Shown: positions 1 through 5,696 of the stretch, piece after piece
Numbering within the stretch: position 1 is the first letter of the stretch
Layout: every line of letters starts with the position of its first letter
Assembly (NCBI GenBank): GCA_020442095.1
Contig: JAGRKY010000280.1
Coordinates: 1 to 6,451 of the forward strand
Length of the DNA stretch: 6,451 nt
Reading direction: 5' to 3'
DNA from: Bauldia sp.
GTDB taxonomy: Bacteria; Pseudomonadota; Alphaproteobacteria; Rhizobiales; Kaistiaceae
Notes under the pieces: model-generated
Seen by the model: only the letters and a program-made list of their open reading frames with translations
Told to the model about the DNA's origin: nothing
Databases searched by the model: none
Made by a program: the position numbers and the translations under genes

Positions 1-2267
1 TTGCCGAGCAGCTTGTCCTTGCCGAGGCCGCCGGCGATCTTGTCCTTGCCGCCGTTGCCATAGAGCTTGTCCCTGCCGTCACCGCCGAGGAGGATATCGG
101 AGCCCTTGCCGCCCCGTGCCCTGTCGTCGCCGGCACCGGCGACCAGGGTGTCGCCGCCGCCGAGACCGAGAAGCTTGTTCGCACCGTCATTGCCCGTGAT
201 CGTGTTGGCGAGCACGTTGCCGGTCCCGTCGATGTCGCCGGCCCCGGTGGCGAGGGTCAGGTTCTCGACATTGGCGCCCAGGACGAAGGTCACGCTGCTT
301 GTGACCAGATCGATCCCCTCGCCGATAGTCTCGATCACCTGGTCGCCGGCATTGTCGACCACATAGGTGTCGTCGTCGGCACCGCCGCGCATCACGTCCG
401 CGCCGGTGCTGCCGTCGATATAGTCGTCGCCGGCGCCGCCATAGACGGTGTCGTTGCCGGCACCGGCCCGGAAACGGTCATTGCCGCCGAGGCCGGACAG
501 CGTGTTGGCGGACCCATTGCCGATGATCAGGTTGGCGAGATCGTTGCCCGTACCGTGTGTCGCCGAACCGGTCAGCGTCAGGTTTTCGACATTGGCGCCG
601 AGGGTGAAGGAAACGCTGCTGACGACCGTGTCCGTGCCGGCACCGGCATTCTCGATCGCCTTGTCGCCCGCATTGTCGACGAAGTAGATGTCGTTGCCGG
701 TGCCGCCATTCATGTTGTCGGCGCCCGCTCCGCCATCGAGCCAGTCGTTGCCGTCGAAGGTGAAGAAGGTATTGGCGAGGGCGTTGCCGGTGAAGACGTT
801 GGCGAGCCCGTTGCCAATGCCCTGTACCGCACCGCCGGTCAGCGTCAGGTTCTCGACATTGGCGCCGAGGGCGTATGAGACGCTGCTGATGACGAGATCG
901 GTTCCCTCACCGGCCGCCTCGATGGCCTGGTCCAGGACCTCGTCGACGAAGTAGACATCGTTGCCGGCCCGGCCGCGCATCACGTCGACGCCGATGCCAC
1001 CATCAAGCGTGTCGTCGCCCTTCTGGCCAAGCAGAGTATCGGCCCCGCCGAAACCGTTGACGGTGGCGCCTTCGAGCCGGCTGGTGATGACGTTGTCCTC
1101 GCCGTCGCCGTTGATGACATTCTCGCGGGGATCGAAGATCGTCACGTGGATATCGGTGTCGGGGCCGCCGACCTGCTCGAAGCCGACGATGAAGCGGCCG
1201 TCGCTGAGACTGGCGACGACAGGTTCCATCTCTGCGCCGAGATTGCCGGCGACAAATTCCGTACCGACCATATCGCCGTCCGAATCGAAGCGCTGGCCGT
1301 GCTCGACACCGGCATTATTGTCGTCCCAGACGACAACGAAGCCACCGTCGGCAAGCGCAGTGACGTCGGGCGCGTATTGCACGCCGGTGGTCGAGCTGTT
1401 GACGACGAAGGCATCTGTGTCCGGAACGCCATCATTTCCGTAGAGTCGAGCGACGATACCGTCGCCATTGCCGTCGCCCCCGGCTTCCGTCCAGACCGCA
1501 ACGAAGCCGCCGCCGGCGAGGGCCGCGACGTGGACGTCCGACTGGTCGGCGGCGCCGCTTGCGATCGTCCCACCGGTACCGGCCACTCCGGCGGAGCTGA
1601 CGATCTGAAACTTGGCATCGTGGTTGCCGCTGTCGCCGACATTCTCGTCGTCGAAGACCACGACATAGCTGCCGTTGGAAAGGGTCGCGACGTCAGGGCG
1701 CAACGTGTCGTCGGCTTCGTCGTAGATAGTATGCTCGACGCTGACCGCCCCGGTGTCGTCTACGATGCGGGCAAGAATGTCGGTGTCGCCGGCGCCGTTG
1801 GTCCGCTCGTAGGTGACGAGATAGCTGCCATCGGCATTCATTGCGATCGACGGATTGGCGTAGTCGTCGCCGAGATCCTCGGCGATGGTGGACGGTCCAC
1901 CGAAGACCAGGTTGCCGTTGACGTCATAGGCCTGCACGCGGATTGACGTGCCGCCGCCGTCGGTATCCTCGTAGGCGACGACAAAGCCGCCGCCCGGCCG
2001 GGCAGCCAAAGCCGCGTTGTGCTCGTTGTCGTTGAAATAAGTCTGGTTGACCTGGAACTCGTTGCCGACCGGGTTGCCCTCGGCGTCGAAGATCTGGCCG
2101 ACGAGATCCTGGCCGGGGTCCGTCCCGATCGGGCCGCCGGATAGCTCTGTCCACACCACCACATACCGGCCCATGCCGATATCGACGATAGCGGCGTCAG
2201 TCTGGTTACCGGCATCTGTCTGGTTGGCTTCGTGCAGGCCTTTCCAGGTGGTCGGGGTCGTCGTCAC
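1..2267 (-). CDS. RTX-type calcium-binding secreted protein with N-terminal propeller-like repeats (3-prime end outside window)
   Basis: The first 755 residues are readable without a stop, and the frame leaves the window at base 1, so the C-terminus, where a type I secretion signal would lie, is not visible. Residues 35-380 hold seven repeats built around a strand such as YVVVW or FVVVW followed by an acidic loop and a segment like IFDAEGNPVGNEF. Residues 386-755 hold glycine/aspartate nonapeptides of the GGxGxDxLx type that bind calcium in RTX proteins, alternating with three longer modules containing LGANVENLTL. There is no N-terminal signal peptide, as expected for type I (ABC transporter) secretion to the outside of the cell. 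The start is GTG at 2265-2267: the frame has an in-frame TAG about 50 bases upstream, no ATG between, and GAAGGA nine bases before the GTG. The family (hemolysin-type calcium-binding) is secure; the role (adhesin, matrix protein or enzyme) cannot be told because no catalytic motif is visible. Confidence 0.9.
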   Translation of the reverse strand, partial: MTTTPTTWKGLHEANQTDAGNQTDAAIVDIGMGRYVVVWTELSGGPIGTDPGQDLVGQIFDAEGNPVGNEFQVNQTYFNDNEHNAALAARPGGGFVVAYEDTDGGGTSIRVQAYDVNGNLVFGGPSTIAEDLGDDYANPSIAMNADGSYLVTYERTNGAGDTDILARIVDDTGAVSVEHTIYDEADDTLRPDVATLSNGSYVVVFDDENVGDSGNHDAKFQIVSSAGVAGTGGTIASGAADQSDVHVAALAGGGFVAVWTEAGGDGNGDGIVARLYGNDGVPDTDAFVVNSSTTGVQYAPDVTALADGGFVVVWDDNNAGVEHGQRFDSDGDMVGTEFVAGNLGAEMEPVVASLSDGRFIVGFEQVGGPDTDIHVTIFDPRENVINGDGEDNVITSRLEGATVNGFGGADTLLGQKGDDTLDGGIGVDVMRGRAGNDVYFVDEVLDQAIEAAGEGTDLVISSVSYALGANVENLTLTGGAVQGIGNGLANVFTGNALANTFFTFDGNDWLDGGAGADNMNGGTGNDIYFVDNAGDKAIENAGAGTDTVVSSVSFTLGANVENLTLTGSATHGTGNDLANLIIGNGSANTLSGLGGNDRFRAGAGNDTVYGGAGDDYIDGSTGADVMRGGADDDTYVVDNAGDQVIETIGEGIDLVTSSVTFVLGANVENLTLATGAGDIDGTGNVLANTITGNDGANKLLGLGGGDTLVAGAGDDRARGGKGSDILLGGDGRDKLYGNGGKDKIAGGLGKDKLLG
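3..1112 (-). repeat. RTX nonapeptide blocks with three long modules
   Basis: Residues 386-755 contain runs of GGxGxDxLx-type nonapeptides (for example around 405-437, 505-526, 591-633 and 701-755). Between these blocks sit three related modules of about 45 residues at bases 834-968, 567-701 and 249-380. Each runs from a DxYxVD motif through GxGxDxVxSSV to LGANVENLTL, followed by a GTGNxLAN segment. This alternating layout is common in large alphaproteobacterial hemolysin-type proteins. The last visible nonapeptides become lysine-rich (KDKI, KDKL). Confidence 0.88.
1128..2165 (-). repeat. Seven propeller-like protein repeats in the RTX protein
   Basis: Residues 35-380 of the RTX protein repeat a core strand seven times: YVVVW at 35, FVVAY at 95, YLVTY at 149, YVVVF at 201, FVAVW at 255, FVVVW at 310 and FIVGF at 359. 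The spacings are 60, 54, 52, 54, 55 and 49 residues. Each core is preceded by a segment like ALADGG or TLSNGS and followed by acidic residues (WTE, YED, YER, FDDE, WTE, WDDN, FEQ). Most repeats then continue with a second strand near RIVD, RLYG or RFDSDG. Seven units of roughly 50-60 residues suit a seven-bladed beta-propeller; the fold is inferred, the repeats are seen. Confidence 0.7.
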
Positions 2268-2276
2268 GATCGATCG

Positions 2277-2282
2277 TCCTTC
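2277..2282 (-). promoter_or_regulatory. Ribosome binding site of the RTX gene
   Basis: GAAGGA on the minus strand lies nine bases before the GTG at 2265-2267. It is the reason for choosing that GTG, the only usable start between the upstream in-frame TAG and the repeat domain. Confidence 0.65.
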
Positions 2283-2288
2283 GATTTC

Positions 2289-2317
2289 AGCGAATGGAGG
2301 CGCGACGCCTATTCGCT
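2289..2317 (-). promoter_or_regulatory. Inverted repeat / predicted leader hairpin before the RTX gene
   Basis: On the minus strand AGCGAAT (seven bases) pairs perfectly with ATTCGCT. Immediately inside, AGGCG pairs with CGCCT around a TCG loop, with two unpaired C on the 3-prime side. This gives 12 base pairs with one small bulge. It ends only seven bases before the GAAGGA ribosome binding site. No run of T follows on either strand, so it does not look like an intrinsic terminator. It could be an mRNA leader structure or a DNA operator. Confidence 0.55.
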
Positions 2318-2332
2318 AGGGACGACCGTGTC

Positions 2333-2348
2333 TGTGACCCCAATCACA
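2333..2348. promoter_or_regulatory. CRP-like palindrome TGTGA-N6-TCACA upstream of the RTX gene
   Basis: The bases read TGTGA, then CCCCAA, then TCACA: a perfect match to the two half-sites of the classical cAMP receptor protein (CRP/FNR superfamily) operator. It is centred about 73 bases upstream of the RTX start codon, in the only sizeable non-coding gap. No convincing -10 or -35 boxes were recognised, so activation or repression cannot be decided. Chance occurrence is possible but not likely in so short a gap. Confidence 0.5.
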
Positions 2349-2423
2349 TCCACTGCGTGCTGAAACCTGTAGGCCCGACCGCTGGTAGAATAGCCCGGAG
2401 TCCGAGAAGAAGGCGGCGGCGGC

Positions 2424-3200
2424 CTAGGCGTCGGGAACCCCGCCGCCCGTGCCTTCCGCATGGGCACCGCCATAACGTTCGGTGCGGATGCTTTCGAAGG
2501 GAAGCCCGAGCTCGAGGAGGAGCATCGTCGCGACCTCGACGAAGGCATTCGAGCCGCAGACGAAGGTGAGCGCCGGCATCATCTCGCCGAATCCGGCAAG
2601 CGTCTCGGCAAGCAGCATCCGGTCGATCCGGCCGGAGCCGACCCCGGGGAACGGCGCGATCTCGCGGGTGAGCGTCAGGGCGAGAGAGAAGCCCTCCTCC
2701 TCCCGCGCCCGGCGCATCAGCTCGTCGCGGAAGATGACCTCGTCCCAGCTCCGCGCCGAATAGACGAGCGAGAAGCGCTCCTCCGGCGCCGCCGCCGCTC
2801 GCCGGCGCAGCATCGACACCAGCGGCACCACGCCGGAGCCGCCGCCGACCAGCAGCACCGGACCGGGATCGCCGGGCGACCAGTTGAAATGGCCACCGAT
2901 CGGACCGCGGATCTCTATAGCGTCACCGGTCTCGGCGATGTCATGGAAGAAGCTCGAGACCTCGCCGTCGTCGAGGCGCTCGATGACCAGCTCGATCGCC
3001 CCGCCCCCGGGCGCGGAGCCGATCGAATAACTGCGCTCGGCCTGGTAGCCATCCGGCGCGGTGAGGCGGACATCGACATGCTGTCCGGCGACGAAAACGA
3101 AGGGTGCCGCAGGTTCGAGCCAGAAGCTCTTGACGGTCGGCGTCTGCGTCTCGATCGCGGTGATTGTCGCGTCCTGCCACGCGATCCGCTCCACGGCCAT
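2424..3200 (-). CDS. FAD/NAD(P)-dependent oxidoreductase of the ferredoxin reductase family
   Basis: A 258-residue flavoprotein expected to move electrons between NAD(P)H and a partner protein through FAD. Residues 1-105 form the FAD-binding barrel, with the flavin motif RSYSI at 56-60. Residues 113-245 form the nucleotide-binding domain, with GGGSGVVPLVSM at 119-130 (dinucleotide loop) and VCGSNAFVE at 214-222, the C-G-x-x-x-F type signature of this superfamily. It ends near ERYGG (241-245) plus a short glycine-rich tail, with no 2Fe-2S ferredoxin domain, so the acceptor must be another protein or cofactor. No signal peptide or membrane segment: cytosolic. The ATG start is six bases after the stop of the sulfite-oxidase-like gene, which strongly suggests the two proteins work together. 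The exact electron acceptor and the choice of NADH or NADPH are not visible. Confidence 0.88.
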   Translation of the reverse strand: MAVERIAWQDATITAIETQTPTVKSFWLEPAAPFVFVAGQHVDVRLTAPDGYQAERSYSIGSAPGGGAIELVIERLDDGEVSSFFHDIAETGDAIEIRGPIGGHFNWSPGDPGPVLLVGGGSGVVPLVSMLRRRAAAAPEERFSLVYSARSWDEVIFRDELMRRAREEEGFSLALTLTREIAPFPGVGSGRIDRMLLAETLAGFGEMMPALTFVCGSNAFVEVATMLLLELGLPFESIRTERYGGAHAEGTGGGVPDA

Positions 3201-3206
3201 GCCGCG

Positions 3207-3812
3207 TCAATCGCCGGTGAAGCGCTGTTCGCGCCAGGGGTCGCCGTAGATGTGATAGCCGCGCAACTCCCAGAAGCCCGGCTCGTCGCGCTCGGTGAAT
3301 TGCAGACCGTTCACCCACTTCGCCGACTTCCAGAAATAGAGATGCGGAACGAGCAGCCGCGCCGGCCCGCCATGATCTGGCGAGATCGGCAGTCCCTCAT
3401 AGGCGGTTGCCACCATCGCCTTGCCGCCGGCGAGATCGGCGAGCGGGACATTGGTCGAATAACCGTCGACGGAATGGGCGAGCAGGTAGCCGGTCGGCGC
3501 CTCGATGCCGGCGGCGGCCAGCAGGTCGTCGATCGACACCCCCTCCCAGTTGGTGTCGAACTTGCTCCATTTGGTGACGCAGTGGATATCGCGCCTGAAG
3601 GCGGTCTTCGGCAGTTGGTCGAATTCCTCCCAGCTCCAGGAGGCGAGCTGCCGCGGGCCGTGCTTGAGGGCGAAGCGCCAGCTCCTGATGTCGACATAGG
3701 GCGTCGCCCCGGCTGACAGCACCGGGAAGTCCTCGGTCTTGTACTGCCCCGGAGGCAGCCGCGCGGCGTCCTGATCCGAAGGCCTTCGTCCGAAAAATCC
3801 GCGTGTAGCCAC
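3207..3812 (-). CDS. Sulfite-oxidase-like molybdopterin-dependent oxidoreductase
   Basis: A 201-residue protein matching the small bacterial sulfite oxidase-like family that binds molybdenum-pterin. Cys78 in the motif HCVTKWSKFD is the expected molybdenum ligand. HGGPARLLVPHLYFWKSAKW (147-166) is the typical cofactor-binding and core segment. DGYSTNVPL (116-124) and the C-terminal GFWELRGYHIYGDPW (179-193) also fit the family. Only the molybdopterin domain is present: there is no haem domain and no dimerisation domain as in eukaryotic sulfite oxidase. There is no twin-arginine signal (the RR at 9-10 is not followed by a hydrophobic stretch), so unlike periplasmic MsrP it should be cytosolic. 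The start is GTG, chosen because GGAG lies seven bases upstream; the ATG at 3820 is in another frame. Coupled by a six-base gap to the flavin reductase, its likely electron partner. The substrate is unknown: sulfite, a sulfoxide or another oxyanion are all possible. Confidence 0.9.
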   Translation of the reverse strand: MATRGFFGRRPSDQDAARLPPGQYKTEDFPVLSAGATPYVDIRSWRFALKHGPRQLASWSWEEFDQLPKTAFRRDIHCVTKWSKFDTNWEGVSIDDLLAAAGIEAPTGYLLAHSVDGYSTNVPLADLAGGKAMVATAYEGLPISPDHGGPARLLVPHLYFWKSAKWVNGLQFTERDEPGFWELRGYHIYGDPWREQRFTGD

Positions 3813-3819
3813 GGCTTCA

Positions 3820-3823
3820 CTCC
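3820..3823 (-). promoter_or_regulatory. Ribosome binding site of the molybdoenzyme gene
   Basis: GGAG on the minus strand lies seven bases before the GTG at 3810-3812 and supports that start over the out-of-frame ATG at 3818-3820. Confidence 0.55.
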
Positions 3824-3836
3824 ATCCGGGCAGGCG

Positions 3837-4772
3837 TCAGTCGTAGAACGGGTCGGTCGTGACGCGGCGGCCGATGAGAAACGAATCCGCTACCAGCCGG
3901 AGCGGCGCTTCGTCGACGAGCGACCGCTTGTCACGCAGCAGCTCGGCGAAGCGGATGTAGATGTCTTCATACTCGTGCGGCGGGCGCTCGACATCGAGGA
4001 CGCCATTGACCTCGAGCTTTGCGCCGCCGTCCGACAGCGTGAGCTCCGTCCCGTCGCCGGTCTCGATGGCGATTTCCCAGGTCTGGGGGCCGGTCTGCCG
4101 CCAGTCGAATTCCGCCGTCAGGCTTTCGAACGCGCCACTCGTCGCGAATTCGAGCGAAGCGGCGATCGGCGCATCGCAATTCTCCGGGTAGGTGAGCTCG
4201 GCCTTCCTGACGAAGACCGGGGCCGGCATGATCTCGGTGACGATCGACAGGGCGTTGATCCCCGGATCGAAGACACCGAAGCCGCCGGCGGTCCAGATCC
4301 ACTTCTGGCCCGGATGCCAGCGGCGGACATCCTCCTTCCAGGTGATTGCCATCCGCTTCACCGTCTGCCGCGCCAGCAGGTCGCGGGCATGGGTGACGGC
4401 GGCGTTATATTGCGAATGCCAGGTGGTGAAGAGGACGCGGCCCTGCTCCGCGGCGAAGGCGGTGAGGTCGCCGAGCTCGCTGATCGTCGCGGCCGGCGGC
4501 TTCTCGAGCAGGACATGCTTGCCGGCGGCAAGCGCCTCGCGGGCGTAGACATGCCGGACCTGCGGCGGCGTGCAGACCGCGACCGCATCGAGCTCGGGCA
4601 CCGCGGCATACATCTCGGCGGGGGTGCGGAAGGTCGGGGCGCCATCGACGGTGATGCCGCGCTGGCTCGACACCGCCGCGAGTTCGAAAACCGGGTTCGC
4701 CGCGATGACCGGCAGATGCTGGTCCTCGGTGATCTTGCCGAGGCCGATGATACCGATCCTGAAGACTGTCAC
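3837..4772 (-). CDS. Gfo/Idh/MocA-family aldose 1-dehydrogenase, probably D-galactose / L-arabinose 1-dehydrogenase
   Basis: A 311-residue NAD(P)-dependent dehydrogenase expected to oxidise an aldose at C1 to the lactone, the first step of non-phosphorylated galactose or arabinose breakdown. The Rossmann motif IGIIGLGKI sits at 6-14. LLEKPPA at 88-94 contains the conserved Lys91. KEDVRRWHPGQ at 146-156 and GGFGVFDPGINALSI at 163-177 are hallmarks of this subgroup. From memory, the Azospirillum brasilense L-arabinose 1-dehydrogenase has the same blocks and uses Lys91, Glu147, Asp169 and Asn173; all four residues are at the same numbers here. The start is GTG with a strong AGGAGGG six bases upstream. 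It follows the sulfotransferase by 39 bases and precedes the molybdoenzyme by 24. Family and subgroup look secure; the preferred sugar (galactose, arabinose or fucose) and cofactor cannot be read from sequence. Confidence 0.87.
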   Translation of the reverse strand: MTVFRIGIIGLGKITEDQHLPVIAANPVFELAAVSSQRGITVDGAPTFRTPAEMYAAVPELDAVAVCTPPQVRHVYAREALAAGKHVLLEKPPAATISELGDLTAFAAEQGRVLFTTWHSQYNAAVTHARDLLARQTVKRMAITWKEDVRRWHPGQKWIWTAGGFGVFDPGINALSIVTEIMPAPVFVRKAELTYPENCDAPIAASLEFATSGAFESLTAEFDWRQTGPQTWEIAIETGDGTELTLSDGGAKLEVNGVLDVERPPHEYEDIYIRFAELLRDKRSLVDEAPLRLVADSFLIGRRVTTDPFYD

Positions 4773-4778
4773 CGCTCG

Positions 4779-4785
4779 CCCTCCT
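4779..4785 (-). promoter_or_regulatory. Strong ribosome binding site of the aldose dehydrogenase gene
   Basis: AGGAGGG on the minus strand ends six bases before the GTG at 4770-4772. It fixes that start and is the strongest Shine-Dalgarno sequence in the window. It lies in the 39-base gap after the sulfotransferase, so this gene can be translated independently of its neighbour. Confidence 0.75.
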
Positions 4786-4811
4786 GTCCCTCTATTCGCG
4801 ACTTCGGAACG

Positions 4812-5696
4812 TCACGCGGCGCGGCCGAGCCTCCGGCGCTTCGCGACGAAATCCATGTTGTTGCCCCGGATCGGCTCCACCCGGAGCGGCGCCGTCTCGT
4901 CATAGCCGAAGAGCTCGAAGTCCCGGCCATAGAGGTCCCGCACCAGGGCGACCGTCCGGTCGTCATAGTAATCCGTCAGCTGCTTCGTCGCCGACGTCCC
5001 CTGGCGCACCTCGCCGAGCTTGGCCTTGCGGCCGTAGAGCCAGTTCAGAAGCGCGGGGAACTCGACGCCGAAATTCTCGAAATGGCCGACGAAGCCGTAG
5101 TTGAAATAGTCGTAGGCAATATTCCTGTATTGCGGCTTCCAGTGCGTGTCGAGGTCGAGCACGCCATCCTCGCCGAGCATTTCGAGGAATTCGGCGAAGG
5201 AGGGTTTGGCCCCGTCAGCGAATCCGATGCGCTTCTGAAGGACGAAATAGGATTCGTCGCGCCCGACAATCCGGTCGAGATAGCAGGACAGCGTCCGGCT
5301 GAACGGGTTACGGCTGAAGGTGAAGACGAAGAAATGGGCAAGCGCCCGCTCCCACTGCCGCGGCGTCAGCTCGGCCGGCGTCAGCAGCGGGTTGGCCTGG
5401 CGATTGAGGAAGGGCGTCCGGTGCTGGATGCGCTGCGCCCGCTTCTCGCTCCGGGTCAGCGAGCGGATGATGAAGGAGCTGCCCGCCTTGTCGTTCTTGA
5501 CATAGACGAAGCGGCGGCTGGTCGAGACGAAGGTCGAATTGAAGAAGCGGCCGAAGGTCATGTCGGCCGGGCGCGAGCCCGGCGACAGATATTGCAGCTT
5601 GCCCGCCTCCTGGCCGAGCAGGCGGACAATCTGTCTCGACCGGGGAGCCACGCGCTCCCCGCCGCGCTTGCCGGTCTTTGTTACGCGTTCGACCAC
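4812..5696 (-). CDS. Sulfotransferase family 2-like protein
   Basis: A 294-residue protein resembling the Sulfotransfer_2 family (carbohydrate sulfotransferases of the chondroitin/HNK-1 type), which move sulfate from PAPS to a sugar or other acceptor. VYVKNDKAGSSF at 64-75 fits the 5-prime-phosphosulfate loop (lysine, then AGSS). FVFTFSRNPFSRTLSCYLDR at 123-142 is the classical RNPFSR 3-prime-phosphate motif. DTHWKPQY at 183-190 and GFVGHFENF at 201-209 match conserved family blocks, and the end has the usual YGRDFELFGY. The N-terminal 45 residues are basic with no membrane helix, unlike the Golgi relatives, so it should be cytosolic. The start is uncertain: the GTG used here overlaps the end of gnd by 16 bases and has no close ribosome site, while a second GTG at 5649-5651 (residue 16) has GGGGAG just three bases upstream. 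The acceptor is unknown; a surface polysaccharide is a reasonable guess. Confidence 0.82.
   Translation of the reverse strand: MVERVTKTGKRGGERVAPRSRQIVRLLGQEAGKLQYLSPGSRPADMTFGRFFNSTFVSTSRRFVYVKNDKAGSSFIIRSLTRSEKRAQRIQHRTPFLNRQANPLLTPAELTPRQWERALAHFFVFTFSRNPFSRTLSCYLDRIVGRDESYFVLQKRIGFADGAKPSFAEFLEMLGEDGVLDLDTHWKPQYRNIAYDYFNYGFVGHFENFGVEFPALLNWLYGRKAKLGEVRQGTSATKQLTDYYDDRTVALVRDLYGRDFELFGYDETAPLRVEPIRGNNMDFVAKRRRLGRAA

Noticed and set aside
3..1112. CRISPR array or simple tandem repeat
   Set aside because: The repetition is at codon level within an intact frame, has the GGxGxDxLx period of RTX proteins, and lacks constant repeats with unique spacers.
1146..1946. A 266-codon open frame on the plus strand opposite the propeller repeats
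   Set aside because: The valine/aspartate/alanine-rich translation mirrors the repeated minus-strand codons; the minus-strand frame is continuous with the RTX repeats.
2268..2345. Sigma-70-type promoter for the RTX gene
   Set aside because: TTGGGG beside the CRP-like site followed 17 bases later by CCTAGC is too weak to call; other spacings gave nothing better.
2318..2423. Possible terminator after the flavin reductase gene
   Set aside because: The only symmetry near the stop is the short palindrome CGGACTCCG, which cannot form a stable hairpin, and no T-run follows.
2460..3716. A 418-codon open frame on the plus strand opposite the flavin reductase and molybdoenzyme genes
   Set aside because: Same reasoning: a shadow of two well-supported genes, with no motif of its own.
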